From NCBI GenBank assembly GCA_023425455.1, contig JAFACP010000140.1, positions 1 to 20,462 on the forward strand: 20,462 nucleotides of DNA. The letters are read 5' to 3'. Under the pieces are notes generated by a model. The model was not told the origin of the DNA. It saw only the letters and a list, made by a program, of their open reading frames with translations, and did not search any database. Shown here piece after piece: positions 1 to 6,819 of the stretch (its first letter is position 1; the number at the start of each line of letters is the position of its first letter). The DNA comes from Pseudomonadota bacterium. GTDB taxonomy: Bacteria; Pseudomonadota; Gammaproteobacteria; Enterobacterales; Enterobacteriaceae. The position numbers and the translations under genes were made by a program.

Positions 1-1
1 C

Positions 2-1528
2 TACCTGGGTGAGCCGGTAACGGAAGCGGTTATTACCGTACCTGCTTACTTTAACGATGCGCAGCGTCAGGCAACCAAAGACGCCGGTCGTATCGCCGGT
101 CTGGAAGTCAAACGTATCATCAACGAACCGACCGCTGCCGCGCTGGCTTACGGTCTGGATAAAGAAGTTGGCAACCGTACTATCGCGGTTTACGACCTCG
201 GTGGTGGTACTTTCGATATCTCTATTATCGAAATCGACGAAGTTGACGGCGAAAAAACCTTCGAAGTTCTGGCAACCAACGGTGATACCCACCTCGGTGG
301 TGAAGACTTCGATACTCGTCTGATCAACTACCTCGTTGATGAGTTCAAGAAAGATCAGGGCATTGACCTGCGTAACGATCCGCTGGCAATGCAGCGTCTG
401 AAAGAAGCCGCTGAGAAAGCGAAGATCGAACTCTCTTCTGCTCAGCAGACCGACGTAAACCTGCCGTATATCACTGCAGATGCGACCGGTCCAAAACACA
501 TGAACATCAAAGTGACGCGTGCGAAACTGGAAAGCCTGGTCGAAGACCTGGTAAACCGTTCTATCGAGCCACTGAAAGTTGCGCTGCAGGATGCTGGTCT
601 GTCCGTATCCGATATCCAGGACGTGATCCTGGTGGGTGGCCAGACGCGTATGCCAATGGTTCAGAAGAAAGTGGCTGAGTTCTTTGGTAAAGAGCCACGT
701 AAAGACGTTAACCCGGACGAAGCTGTCGCTATTGGCGCTGCGGTTCAGGGCGGCGTCCTGACCGGTGAAGTGAAAGACGTACTGCTGCTCGACGTTACCC
801 CGCTGTCGCTGGGTATCGAAACCATGGGCGGTGTGATGACGGCGCTCATCAATAAAAACACCACCATCCCGACGAAACACAGCCAGGTGTTCTCTACCGC
901 TGAAGACAACCAGTCTGCGGTAACCATCCACGTGATTCAGGGTGAGCGTAAACGTGCGTCTGATAACAAATCTCTGGGTCAGTTCAACCTGGATGGTATC
1001 AACCCGGCACCGCGCGGCATGCCGCAGATCGAAGTGACCTTCGATATCGATGCTGACGGTATTCTGCACGTGTCTGCGAAAGACAAAAACAGCGGTAAAG
1101 AGCAGAAGATCACCATCAAGGCATCTTCTGGCCTGAACGAAGCGGAAATCGAAAAAATGGTACGCGATGCAGAAGCAAATGCTGAATCCGACCGTAAGTT
1201 CGAAGAGCTGGTTCAGACCCGTAACCAGGGCGATCACCTGCTGCACAGCACCCGTAAGCAGGTAGAAGAGGCCGGTGATAAACTGCCAGCAGAAGACAAA
1301 ACGGCTATCGAAACTGCCCTGAGCGCGCTGGAATCTTCTCTGAAAGGTGAAGACAAAGCGGACATTGAAGCGAAAATGCAGGAGCTGGCGCAGGTTTCCC
1401 AGAAGCTGATGGAAATTGCACAGCAGCAGCATGCGCAACAGCAGGCGGGCAGCGATGCTTCTCAGAACGACGCGAAAGATGACGACGTTGTCGACGCCGA
1501 GTTCGAAGAAGTGAAAGACAAAAAATAA
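2..1528 (+). CDS. dnaK: Molecular chaperone DnaK (Hsp70), 5'-truncated by window edge
   Basis: ATP-dependent Hsp70 chaperone of the cytoplasm, working with DnaJ and GrpE to fold and disaggregate proteins. The frame is open from base 2 to a TAA at 1526-1528 and encodes 508 residues, about 80% of the roughly 638-residue protein; the first ~130 residues lie outside the window. Visible landmarks are the nucleotide-binding-domain phosphate loop [10 protein letters not shown] (bases 196-225, with the threonine that is T199 in E. coli), the [10 protein letters not shown] motif, the interdomain linker DVLLLDVTP, the beta substrate-binding domain with GERKRASDN, the helical lid, and the conserved C-terminal tail ending EEVKDKK. 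Sequence is nearly identical to E. coli DnaK. An internal ATG at 389 opens a shorter frame but is not the real start, because the conserved sequence continues upstream without a stop. dnaJ follows 84 bp downstream, the classical dnaKJ heat-shock operon; its sigma-32 promoter lies outside the window. Confidence 0.99.
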   Translation, partial: YLGEPVTEAVITVPAYFNDAQRQATKDAGRIAGLEVKRIINEPTAAALAYGLDKEVGNRTIAVYDLGGGTFDISIIEIDEVDGEKTFEVLATNGDTHLGGEDFDTRLINYLVDEFKKDQGIDLRNDPLAMQRLKEAAEKAKIELSSAQQTDVNLPYITADATGPKHMNIKVTRAKLESLVEDLVNRSIEPLKVALQDAGLSVSDIQDVILVGGQTRMPMVQKKVAEFFGKEPRKDVNPDEAVAIGAAVQGGVLTGEVKDVLLLDVTPLSLGIETMGGVMTALINKNTTIPTKHSQVFSTAEDNQSAVTIHVIQGERKRASDNKSLGQFNLDGINPAPRGMPQIEVTFDIDADGILHVSAKDKNSGKEQKITIKASSGLNEAEIEKMVRDAEANAESDRKFEELVQTRNQGDHLLHSTRKQVEEAGDKLPAEDKTAIETALSALESSLKGEDKADIEAKMQELAQVSQKLMEIAQQQHAQQQAGSDASQNDAKDDDVVDAEFEEVKDKK

Positions 1529-1553
1529 TCGCCCTTTGAACGGGTAATTACTG

Positions 1554-1586
1554 GCACGGGCGAAGAGGGTTCCTCTCCGCCCGTGC
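1554..1586 (+). promoter_or_regulatory. Intercistronic hairpin between dnaK and dnaJ
   Basis: Bases 1554-1562 (GCACGGGCG) pair perfectly with 1578-1586 (CGCCCGTGC). Inside, AGAGG at 1564-1568 pairs with CCTCT at 1572-1576 around a GTT loop, leaving one A/C mismatch. No T-run follows, so this is not a standard terminator. It could be a partial terminator, a pause site, or a 3'-end stabiliser of the dnaK message that sets the dnaK:dnaJ ratio. The structure is seen in the sequence; the role is inferred. Confidence 0.7.
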
Positions 1587-1612
1587 ACGCATGTTAGGGG
1601 CAGATAAACGAG

Positions 1613-2758
1613 ATGGCGAAGCTTGATTATTACGAGATTTTAGGCGTTTCCAAAACAGCGGAAGAGCGTGAAATCAAAAAGGCGTATAAGCGCCTGGCCA
1701 TGAAATATCACCCGGATCGCAACCAGGGTGATAAAGAGGCTGAAGCAAAATTTAAAGAGATCAAAGAAGCCTACGAAGTCCTGACCGATTCACAAAAACG
1801 TGCGGCCTACGATCAGTATGGTCACGCAGCCTTTGAACAGGGCGGCATGGGCGGCGGTGGGTTCGGCGGCGGCGGTTTTGGCGGCGGTGCGGACTTCAGC
1901 GATATCTTTGGCGACGTATTTGGCGATATCTTCGGTGGCGGTCGTGGCCGTCAGCGCGCAGCCCGTGGCGCAGACCTGCGCTACAACATGGATTTGACGC
2001 TGGAAGAGGCCGTCCGCGGCGTAACCAAAGAGATCCGTATTCCAACCCTCGAAGAGTGCGACCTGTGCCACGGCAGCGGCGCGAAAGCGGGGACGCAGCC
2101 GCAGACCTGTCCAACCTGTCACGGTTCCGGTCAGGTGCAGATGCGTCAGGGCTTCTTCGCGGTGCAGCAGGCGTGCCCACATTGTCATGGCCGCGGCACG
2201 CTGATTAAAGACCCTTGCACCAAATGTCATGGTCACGGCCGGATTGAAAAAACCAAAACCCTGTCCGTTAAAATCCCTGCCGGGGTTGATACGGGTGACC
2301 GTATCCGTCTGGCCGGTGAAGGTGAAGCGGGCGAGCATGGCGCACCGGCGGGCGATCTGTACGTTCAGGTTCAGGTTAAACAGCACGCTATTTTCGAGCG
2401 CGAAGGCAATAACCTGTACTGCGAAGTGCCGATTAACTTCGCAATGGCGGCGCTCGGTGGCGAAATCGAGGTGCCGACGCTGGATGGTCGTGTCAACCTC
2501 AAGGTGCCTGGCGAAACGCAGACCGGCAAGCTATTCCGCATGCGCGGTAAAGGTGTGAAATCCGTTCGCGGTGGCGCGCAGGGAGATCTGCTGTGTCGCG
2601 TGGTGGTGGAAACGCCGGTTGGTCTCAACGATAAGCAGAAACAGCTGCTGAAAGAGCTGCAGGAAAGCTTCGGCGGACCTACGGGTGAGAAAAACAGCCC
2701 GCGCTCCAAAAGCTTCTTCGATGGCGTGAAAAAATTCTTCGATGATTTGACCCGCTAA
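1613..2758 (+). CDS. dnaJ: Co-chaperone DnaJ (Hsp40, class A)
   Basis: J-domain co-chaperone that delivers unfolded substrates to DnaK and stimulates its ATPase in the cytoplasm. The 381 residues show all class A DnaJ parts in order: J domain (about 1-70) with the HPD tripeptide at 33-35; a Gly/Phe-rich region (about 76-110); a zinc-binding region with four CxxCxGxG repeats beginning at C149, C166, C188 and C202; and the C-terminal beta domains ending KKFFDDLTR. The ATG at 1613 gives the conserved N-terminus [12 protein letters not shown]; an AGGGG lies about 12 nt upstream. The E. coli protein as remembered has 376 residues; the extra five form one additional GGGGF unit (residues 80-89). It is second in the dnaK operon and is followed by a strong terminator. 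Long antisense frames over this gene are codon-usage shadows. Confidence 0.99.
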   Translation: MAKLDYYEILGVSKTAEEREIKKAYKRLAMKYHPDRNQGDKEAEAKFKEIKEAYEVLTDSQKRAAYDQYGHAAFEQGGMGGGGFGGGGFGGGADFSDIFGDVFGDIFGGGRGRQRAARGADLRYNMDLTLEEAVRGVTKEIRIPTLEECDLCHGSGAKAGTQPQTCPTCHGSGQVQMRQGFFAVQQACPHCHGRGTLIKDPCTKCHGHGRIEKTKTLSVKIPAGVDTGDRIRLAGEGEAGEHGAPAGDLYVQVQVKQHAIFEREGNNLYCEVPINFAMAALGGEIEVPTLDGRVNLKVPGETQTGKLFRMRGKGVKSVRGGAQGDLLCRVVVETPVGLNDKQKQLLKELQESFGGPTGEKNSPRSKSFFDGVKKFFDDLTR

Positions 2759-2787
2759 TCCCTTAGCCGGTTTACCAACATGCCGTC

Positions 2788-2819
2788 AGCCCGGAAGCGA
2801 TTCCGGGCTTTTTCTTTTC
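2788..2819 (+). terminator. Rho-independent terminator after dnaJ
   Basis: A perfect 9-bp stem, AGCCCGGAA (2788-2796) with TTCCGGGCT (2801-2809), has a GCGA tetraloop and is followed by a T-rich run (2809-2819). It lies 30 bp after the dnaJ stop and closes the dnaKJ operon. Confidence 0.93.
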
Positions 2820-2934
2820 TGTTGCCAATCTTCGGTTAAACTGAATATATACACAATGTTAATCTGTTTTTGTCGATCTATTTGGCTTGGTAATATGGTT
2901 TTATCGAGGTGTTGTGGTAAAAGCAGGAGCAAAA

Positions 2935-4110
2935 GTGAAATTAATACATCGTTTCTTTAGCAGTGAAGCATCCGGAGGCGTCATCCTCATCTTAGCGGCT
3001 GTCGCCGCAATGACGCTGGCCAATCTTGGCATAACCCGCGAACTGTATCATGCATTTCTGCAAACCCCCGTTGAGCTTAAGGTCGGGGCGCTGGAAATAA
3101 ACAAGAACATGCTGCTGTGGATCAACGATGCGCTGATGGCGATTTTCTTCCTGCTCGTCGGGCTGGAAGTTAAGCGTGAGTTGCTGCAGGGATCGCTGGC
3201 AAGTCGCCAGCGTGCTGCGTTCCCGGTGATCGCGGCTATCGGCGGAATGGTTGTTCCAGCGCTGCTGTTTTTAGTCTTCAACCATCAGGACCCTGTTGCC
3301 CGTGATGGGTGGGCTATTCCGGCGGCAACGGATATTGCGTTTGCGCTTGGGGGTCTGGCGTTGCTGGGGAATCGCGTGCCTGTGGCGTTAAAAATCTTCC
3401 TGATGGCGCTGGCGATTATTGACGATCTGGGCGCTATCGTGATCATTGCATTGTTCTACACCAGCGACCTGTCGATCCTCTCCCTGAGCGTGGCGGCCGT
3501 GGCGATTGCCGCGCTGGCGCTGCTGAATATCTGTAATGTGCGACGTATCGGCATCTATATGCTGGTTGGCATGGTGCTGTGGACGGCGGTTCTGAAATCA
3601 GGCGTGCATGCGACGCTGGCCGGTGTGCTCGTTGGCTTCTTCGTGCCGCTGAAGGCGCAGGACGGTAAATCACCCGCTAAACAGCTGGAGCATGTGCTCC
3701 ATCCGTGGGTCGCCTTTATGATCCTGCCGTTGTTTGCCTTTGCAAACGCGGGCGTTTCTCTGCAGGGAGTGACGCTGGATGGATTAACCTCGATGCTGCC
3801 GATAGGCATTATCGCCGGGCTGTTCATCGGCAAGCCTCTGGGAATTGCGCTGTTCTGCTGGCTGGCGCTGAAGCTGAAGCTGGCGTCATTGCCGCAGGGG
3901 ACAACGTGCCAGCAAATCGTCGCGGTGGGGGTGTTGTGTGGCATTGGCTTCACCATGTCAATCTTCATTTCGACGCTGGCCTTTGGCGCAACCGCGCCTG
4001 AACTTATCGTATGGGCCAAGCTTGGCATCTTAATTGGGTCACTGCTTGCCGCTGTTGTAGGGTATACCTTGTTGAAGATGCAGCTGCCGGGTCAAGTCGC
4101 CCGGGCGTAA
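2935..4110 (+). CDS. nhaA: Na+/H+ antiporter NhaA
   Basis: Inner-membrane antiporter that exports Na+ (or Li+) in exchange for two H+, for salt tolerance at alkaline pH. The chosen start is GTG 2935, giving 391 residues beginning [15 protein letters not shown] at 2925-2929 is spaced 5 nt from it, and E. coli nhaA (388 aa) also starts with GTG as I recall. The frame extends upstream to a TTG at 2887, but those residues do not resemble NhaA. With this start the key residues fall exactly at E. coli numbers: E78 and E82, D133 in ATDIAFALG, the ion-binding pair D163-D164 in IIDDLGAI, H225 in [10 protein letters not shown], and K300 in IGKPLG. The protein is hydrophobic throughout, as expected for 12 membrane segments. 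nhaR follows 57 bp downstream and is expected to activate nhaA in response to Na+. I see no convincing promoter hexamers between the dnaJ terminator and this gene. Confidence 0.97.
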   Translation: MKLIHRFFSSEASGGVILILAAVAAMTLANLGITRELYHAFLQTPVELKVGALEINKNMLLWINDALMAIFFLLVGLEVKRELLQGSLASRQRAAFPVIAAIGGMVVPALLFLVFNHQDPVARDGWAIPAATDIAFALGGLALLGNRVPVALKIFLMALAIIDDLGAIVIIALFYTSDLSILSLSVAAVAIAALALLNICNVRRIGIYMLVGMVLWTAVLKSGVHATLAGVLVGFFVPLKAQDGKSPAKQLEHVLHPWVAFMILPLFAFANAGVSLQGVTLDGLTSMLPIGIIAGLFIGKPLGIALFCWLALKLKLASLPQGTTCQQIVAVGVLCGIGFTMSIFISTLAFGATAPELIVWAKLGILIGSLLAAVVGYTLLKMQLPGQVARA

Positions 4111-4116
4111 CAGGAA

Positions 4117-4143
4117 ACCGGGAGAACGTGTTGTTCTCCCGGT
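4117..4143 (+). promoter_or_regulatory. Strong intercistronic hairpin between nhaA and nhaR
   Basis: A perfect 11-bp stem, ACCGGGAGAAC (4117-4127) with GTTCTCCCGGT (4133-4143), has a 5-nt loop and begins 7 nt after the nhaA stop. It lacks a T-run (GTTCGAT follows), so it is more likely an attenuating or mRNA 3'-protecting structure than a full terminator. It ends 24 nt before the nhaR start. Confidence 0.75.
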
Positions 4144-4167
4144 GTTCGATCAGGGAGAGAAGATGCA

Positions 4168-5067
4168 ATGTCTCATTTAAATTACAACCACCTTTACTAT
4201 TTTTGGCACGTCTACAAAGAGGGCTCTGTCGTGGGTGCGGCAGAAGCGCTCTACCTCACGCCGCAAACCATTACCGGGCAGATTAAAGCGCTGGAGGAAC
4301 GCCTGCAGGGCAAGCTCTTCAAGCGCAAAGGCCGCGGGATTGAGCCAAGCGAGCTGGGTGAGCTGGTTTTCCGCTACGCAGACAAGATGTTCACCCTAAG
4401 CCAGGAGATGCTGGATATCGTGAATTATCGCAAGGAGTCGAATCTGCTCTTTGATGTAGGGGTGGCCGATGCGCTGTCGAAACGACTGGTGAGCGGTGTA
4501 CTGGATGCCGCGGTCGTCGAAGATGAGCAGATTCACCTGCGCTGCTTTGAGTCCACGCACGAGATGCTGCTGGAGCAATTAAGCCAGCATAAGCTGGATA
4601 TGATTATCTCTGACTGTCCCATCGACTCTACTCAGCAGGAAGGGCTGTTCTCGGTAAAAATTGGCGAGTGCGGCGTCAGCTTCTGGTGTATCAATCCGCC
4701 GCCGGAAAAACCGTTTCCCGCCTGCCTGGAAGAGCGTCGCCTGTTAGTCCCCGGAAGGCGCTCCATGCTCGGGCGAAAACTGCAGAACTGGTTTAACTCA
4801 CAGGGGTTAAACGTTGAAATTCTTGGCGAATTCGATGATGCGGCGCTGATGAAAGCGTTCGGTGAAGCGCATAATGCCATTTTTGTTGCGCCAACCCTGT
4901 ATGCGCACGATCTCTATTCCGATAATTCGATTACGGAAATTGGCAGGGTGGACAACGTGATGGAAGAGTATCACGCGATCTTTGCCGAGAGAATGATCCA
5001 GCACCCGGCGGTACAGCGCATCTGTAACCGCGACTACTCGGCGCTGTTTACGCCGCCAGCGTTTTGA
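4168..5067 (+). CDS. nhaR: LysR-family transcriptional activator NhaR
   Basis: Na+-responsive LysR-type regulator, known in E. coli to activate nhaA and also the pgaABCD biofilm operon. The 299 residues include an N-terminal winged helix-turn-helix (about residues 5-64: [20 protein letters not shown], then [17 protein letters not shown]), a linker helix, and a LysR-type effector-binding domain. The sequence is close to E. coli NhaR (301 aa as I recall). The ATG at 4168 gives the conserved [13 protein letters not shown] start. AGGGAG (4152-4157) and GAGAAG (4157-4162) are possible ribosome sites; a nearby ATG at 4163 is out of frame. It follows nhaA on the same strand, so it is probably co-transcribed to some extent past the hairpin. 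It ends 7 bp before the shared terminator facing rpsT. Confidence 0.97.
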   Translation: MSHLNYNHLYYFWHVYKEGSVVGAAEALYLTPQTITGQIKALEERLQGKLFKRKGRGIEPSELGELVFRYADKMFTLSQEMLDIVNYRKESNLLFDVGVADALSKRLVSGVLDAAVVEDEQIHLRCFESTHEMLLEQLSQHKLDMIISDCPIDSTQQEGLFSVKIGECGVSFWCINPPPEKPFPACLEERRLLVPGRRSMLGRKLQNWFNSQGLNVEILGEFDDAALMKAFGEAHNAIFVAPTLYAHDLYSDNSITEIGRVDNVMEEYHAIFAERMIQHPAVQRICNRDYSALFTPPAF

Positions 5068-5073
5068 GGCAAT

Positions 5074-5102
5074 AAAAAAACCCGCGTTAAGCGGGTTCTT
5101 TT
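5074..5102. terminator. Bidirectional terminator between nhaR and rpsT
   Basis: The stem AACCCGC (5079-5085) / GCGGGTT (5091-5097) with loop GTTAA is flanked by an A-run at 5074-5080 and a T-rich run at 5096-5102. It can therefore terminate nhaR on the plus strand and rpsT on the minus strand, which converge here. Confidence 0.9.
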
Positions 5103-5126
5103 AAAACAAGCAACAACAAGCGGCGA

Positions 5127-5411
<285 letters not shown>

Positions 5412-5437
5412 CTATGTGGACAATTCAAAGGCCGAGG

Positions 5438-5466
5438 AATATGCCCTCTATACCTTCTTTTGTCAA
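5438..5466 (-). promoter_or_regulatory. rpsT proximal promoter (P2-like)
   Basis: On the minus strand, a perfect TTGACA (-35, 5466-5461), a 17-nt spacer and CATATT (-10, 5443-5438). The segment after the -10 is GC-rich (CCTCGGCC), the discriminator type typical of stringently controlled ribosomal promoters. Position and sequence match the main rpsT promoter of E. coli as I remember it. Confidence 0.85.
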
Positions 5467-5528
5467 TGGATTTGTGCAAATAAGCGCCGTTAATGTGGCG
5501 ACGCTACGTTACGTAGTGATGGCGCAGG

Positions 5529-5557
5529 ATTCTACCAGCTTGTCTCCTCTGAATACA
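5529..5557 (-). promoter_or_regulatory. rpsT distal promoter (P1-like)
   Basis: On the minus strand, TAGAAT (-10, 5534-5529) with a weak TGTATT -35 (5557-5552) at 17-nt spacing, about 90 bp upstream of the proximal promoter, where E. coli has rpsT P1. The -10 is good and the -35 poor. The transcript would pass through CTACG-TTA-CGTAG (5504-5516 as read on the plus strand), a small dyad. Confidence 0.6.
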
Positions 5558-5661
5558 GCTTTTCGGCATAAAAAACGCAGTTCGCGGACAGTTTTTTTCG
5601 CTCTGAAAGGTCAGCATCATGAAATCATTACGGCTTTCTGTTTTGAGGGGACAATCGCCGG

Positions 5662-5690
5662 TTAACCTTAACCGCTGTACAAGGTATACT
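5662..5690 (+). promoter_or_regulatory. Promoter for the ribF-ileS-lspA-fkpB-ispH operon
   Basis: TTAACC (-35, 5662-5667), a 17-nt spacer and TATACT (-10, 5685-5690), 29 bp before the ribF ATG. The -35 hexamer lies in a tandem TTAACC-TTAACC. A promoter close to ribF is expected from the E. coli operon. The rest of the 329-bp rpsT-ribF gap holds the two rpsT promoters and no intact gene. Confidence 0.75.
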
Positions 5691-5719
5691 CTGACGATTT
5701 TCACTGTTTTGAGCCAGTC

Positions 5720-6652
5720 ATGAAGCTGATACGCGGCATACATAATCTCAGCCAGGCCCCGCATGGGTGCGTGCTGACCATTGGTAATTTCGACGGCGTG
5801 CATCGCGGGCATCAGGCGCTGTTGCAGGGATTGCGCAAAGAGGGCGAGGCTCGGGGTCTGCCCGTTGTCGTCATGATTTTTGAACCGCAGCCGCTGGAGC
5901 TGTTTGCGGGGGAAAAATCACCTGCGCGTTTGACGCGTCTGCGTGAAAAATTGCGCTATCTGGCAGAATCCGGCGTGGACTACGTTCTCTGTGTCCGCTT
6001 CGACAGGCGTTTTGCCGCGCTGACAGCACAACGTTTCGTCAGCGACCTTCTGGTCCAGCGACTTGGTGTGCAGCTGCTCGCAGTGGGAGATGATTTCCGC
6101 TTTGGCGCTGGTCGTCAGGGCGATTTCTTGTTATTACAGAAGGCTGGTCTGGAGTACGGTTTTGACGTCACCAGCGCCATGACCTTCTGTCAGAGCGGCG
6201 TGCGCGTCAGCAGTACGGCGGTGCGCCAGGCGCTGGCCAGCGACGATCTGGATACGGCCGAAACCCTGCTGGGACACCCGTTCACCATTTCAGGGCGCGT
6301 GGTTCATGGCGATGCGCTGGGCCGCACCATTGGTTTCCCGACGGCGAATATACCGCTGCGTCGTCAGGTTTCCCCGGTCAAAGGGGTGTATGCGGTGGAA
6401 GTCACCGGGCTGGGCGATAAGCCCCTCTTCGGCGTTGCCAATATTGGTACACGGCCGACGGTTGCTGGGGTGCGACAGCAGCTGGAGGTGCATCTGCTGG
6501 ACGTTGTAATGGACCTCTACGGTCGCCATATAGATGTAATACTGCGGAAGAAAATACGCAATGAGCAGCGATTTGCTTCGCTGGATGAACTTAAAGCGCA
6601 AATCGCGCGTGATGAATTAACAGCCCGCGAGTTTTTTCGGGCGATACCCTAA
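5720..6652 (+). CDS. ribF: Bifunctional riboflavin kinase / FAD synthetase
   Basis: Converts riboflavin to FMN and then FMN to FAD in the cytoplasm. The 310 residues show the N-terminal FMN adenylyltransferase domain (about 1-185) with the nucleotidyltransferase signature IGNFDGVHRGH (residues 21-31) and ISST-type motif VSSTAVRQAL, then the C-terminal riboflavin kinase domain with GRVVHGDALGRTIGFPTAN and the NIGTRPTV segment. The ATG at 5720 gives the conserved MKLIRGIHNLSQAP start. The C-terminus is unusual: after the conserved TAREFF the protein ends RAIP, where E. coli as I recall has GLTKPA (313 aa). The last two codons and the TAA lie inside an ERIC repeat (6643-6769), which evidently replaced the original end. 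The change is outside the catalytic core, so the enzyme is probably active. It is first in the ribF-ispH operon. Confidence 0.97.
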   Translation: MKLIRGIHNLSQAPHGCVLTIGNFDGVHRGHQALLQGLRKEGEARGLPVVVMIFEPQPLELFAGEKSPARLTRLREKLRYLAESGVDYVLCVRFDRRFAALTAQRFVSDLLVQRLGVQLLAVGDDFRFGAGRQGDFLLLQKAGLEYGFDVTSAMTFCQSGVRVSSTAVRQALASDDLDTAETLLGHPFTISGRVVHGDALGRTIGFPTANIPLRRQVSPVKGVYAVEVTGLGDKPLFGVANIGTRPTVAGVRQQLEVHLLDVVMDLYGRHIDVILRKKIRNEQRFASLDELKAQIARDELTAREFFRAIP

Positions 6653-6769
6653 ATCATTCGAGGCACAGGAAGGCGGCAAAGGAGTGACTCGCCAGGCGCG
6701 TAAAAAAGTACGTGACTGGGGTCAACGTGTGCAGCCAACGCACCTGTAACTTGAAGTATGACGGGAAAT
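6643..6769 (+). repeat. ERIC (IRU) intergenic repeat, 127 bp
   Basis: Enterobacterial repetitive intergenic consensus element. It starts ATACCCTAAAT at 6644, continues through ATTCGAG and AGGAAGGCGGCAA, and ends with CAGCCAACGCACCTG, then AACTTGAAGTATGACGGG, up to about 6769. The two segments corresponding to the widely used ERIC1R and ERIC2 primer sites lie back to back at 6684-6705 and 6706-6727; by my count they match at 16 of 22 and 19 of 22 bases. The length is the full 127 bp of the family. It is a non-coding, presumably MITE-like element found inside transcribed intergenic regions of enterobacteria. Here it overlaps the last codons of ribF and separates ribF from the conserved ileS leader (from about 6774). 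The core inverted repeat is weakened (CCAG/CTGG), suggesting an old copy. Confidence 0.93.
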
Positions 6770-6819
6770 TTTTAACCCGGCTTAAATGCCTACGTGATAA
6801 ATACGGAACCGAGAATCTG

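Noticed and set aside
1790..2386. A 198-residue open frame antisense to dnaJ
   Set aside because: It lies over the Gly-rich and zinc-finger coding region, whose GC-rich repeats suppress stop codons on the other strand; no support.
2887..2934. Upstream extension of NhaA from TTG 2887
   Set aside because: No ribosome site and no family similarity; GTG 2935 has AGGAG and puts all key residues at known positions.
5620..5694. A 25-codon ATG frame between rpsT and ribF
   Set aside because: It overlaps the ribF promoter, has no ribosome site of note and ends within the promoter region; no evidence of coding.
6712..6819. Upstream extension of IleRS by 36 residues
   Set aside because: The extension is ERIC repeat plus leader; the conserved N-terminus starts at ATG 6820 and gives the exact E. 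coli length and motif numbering.
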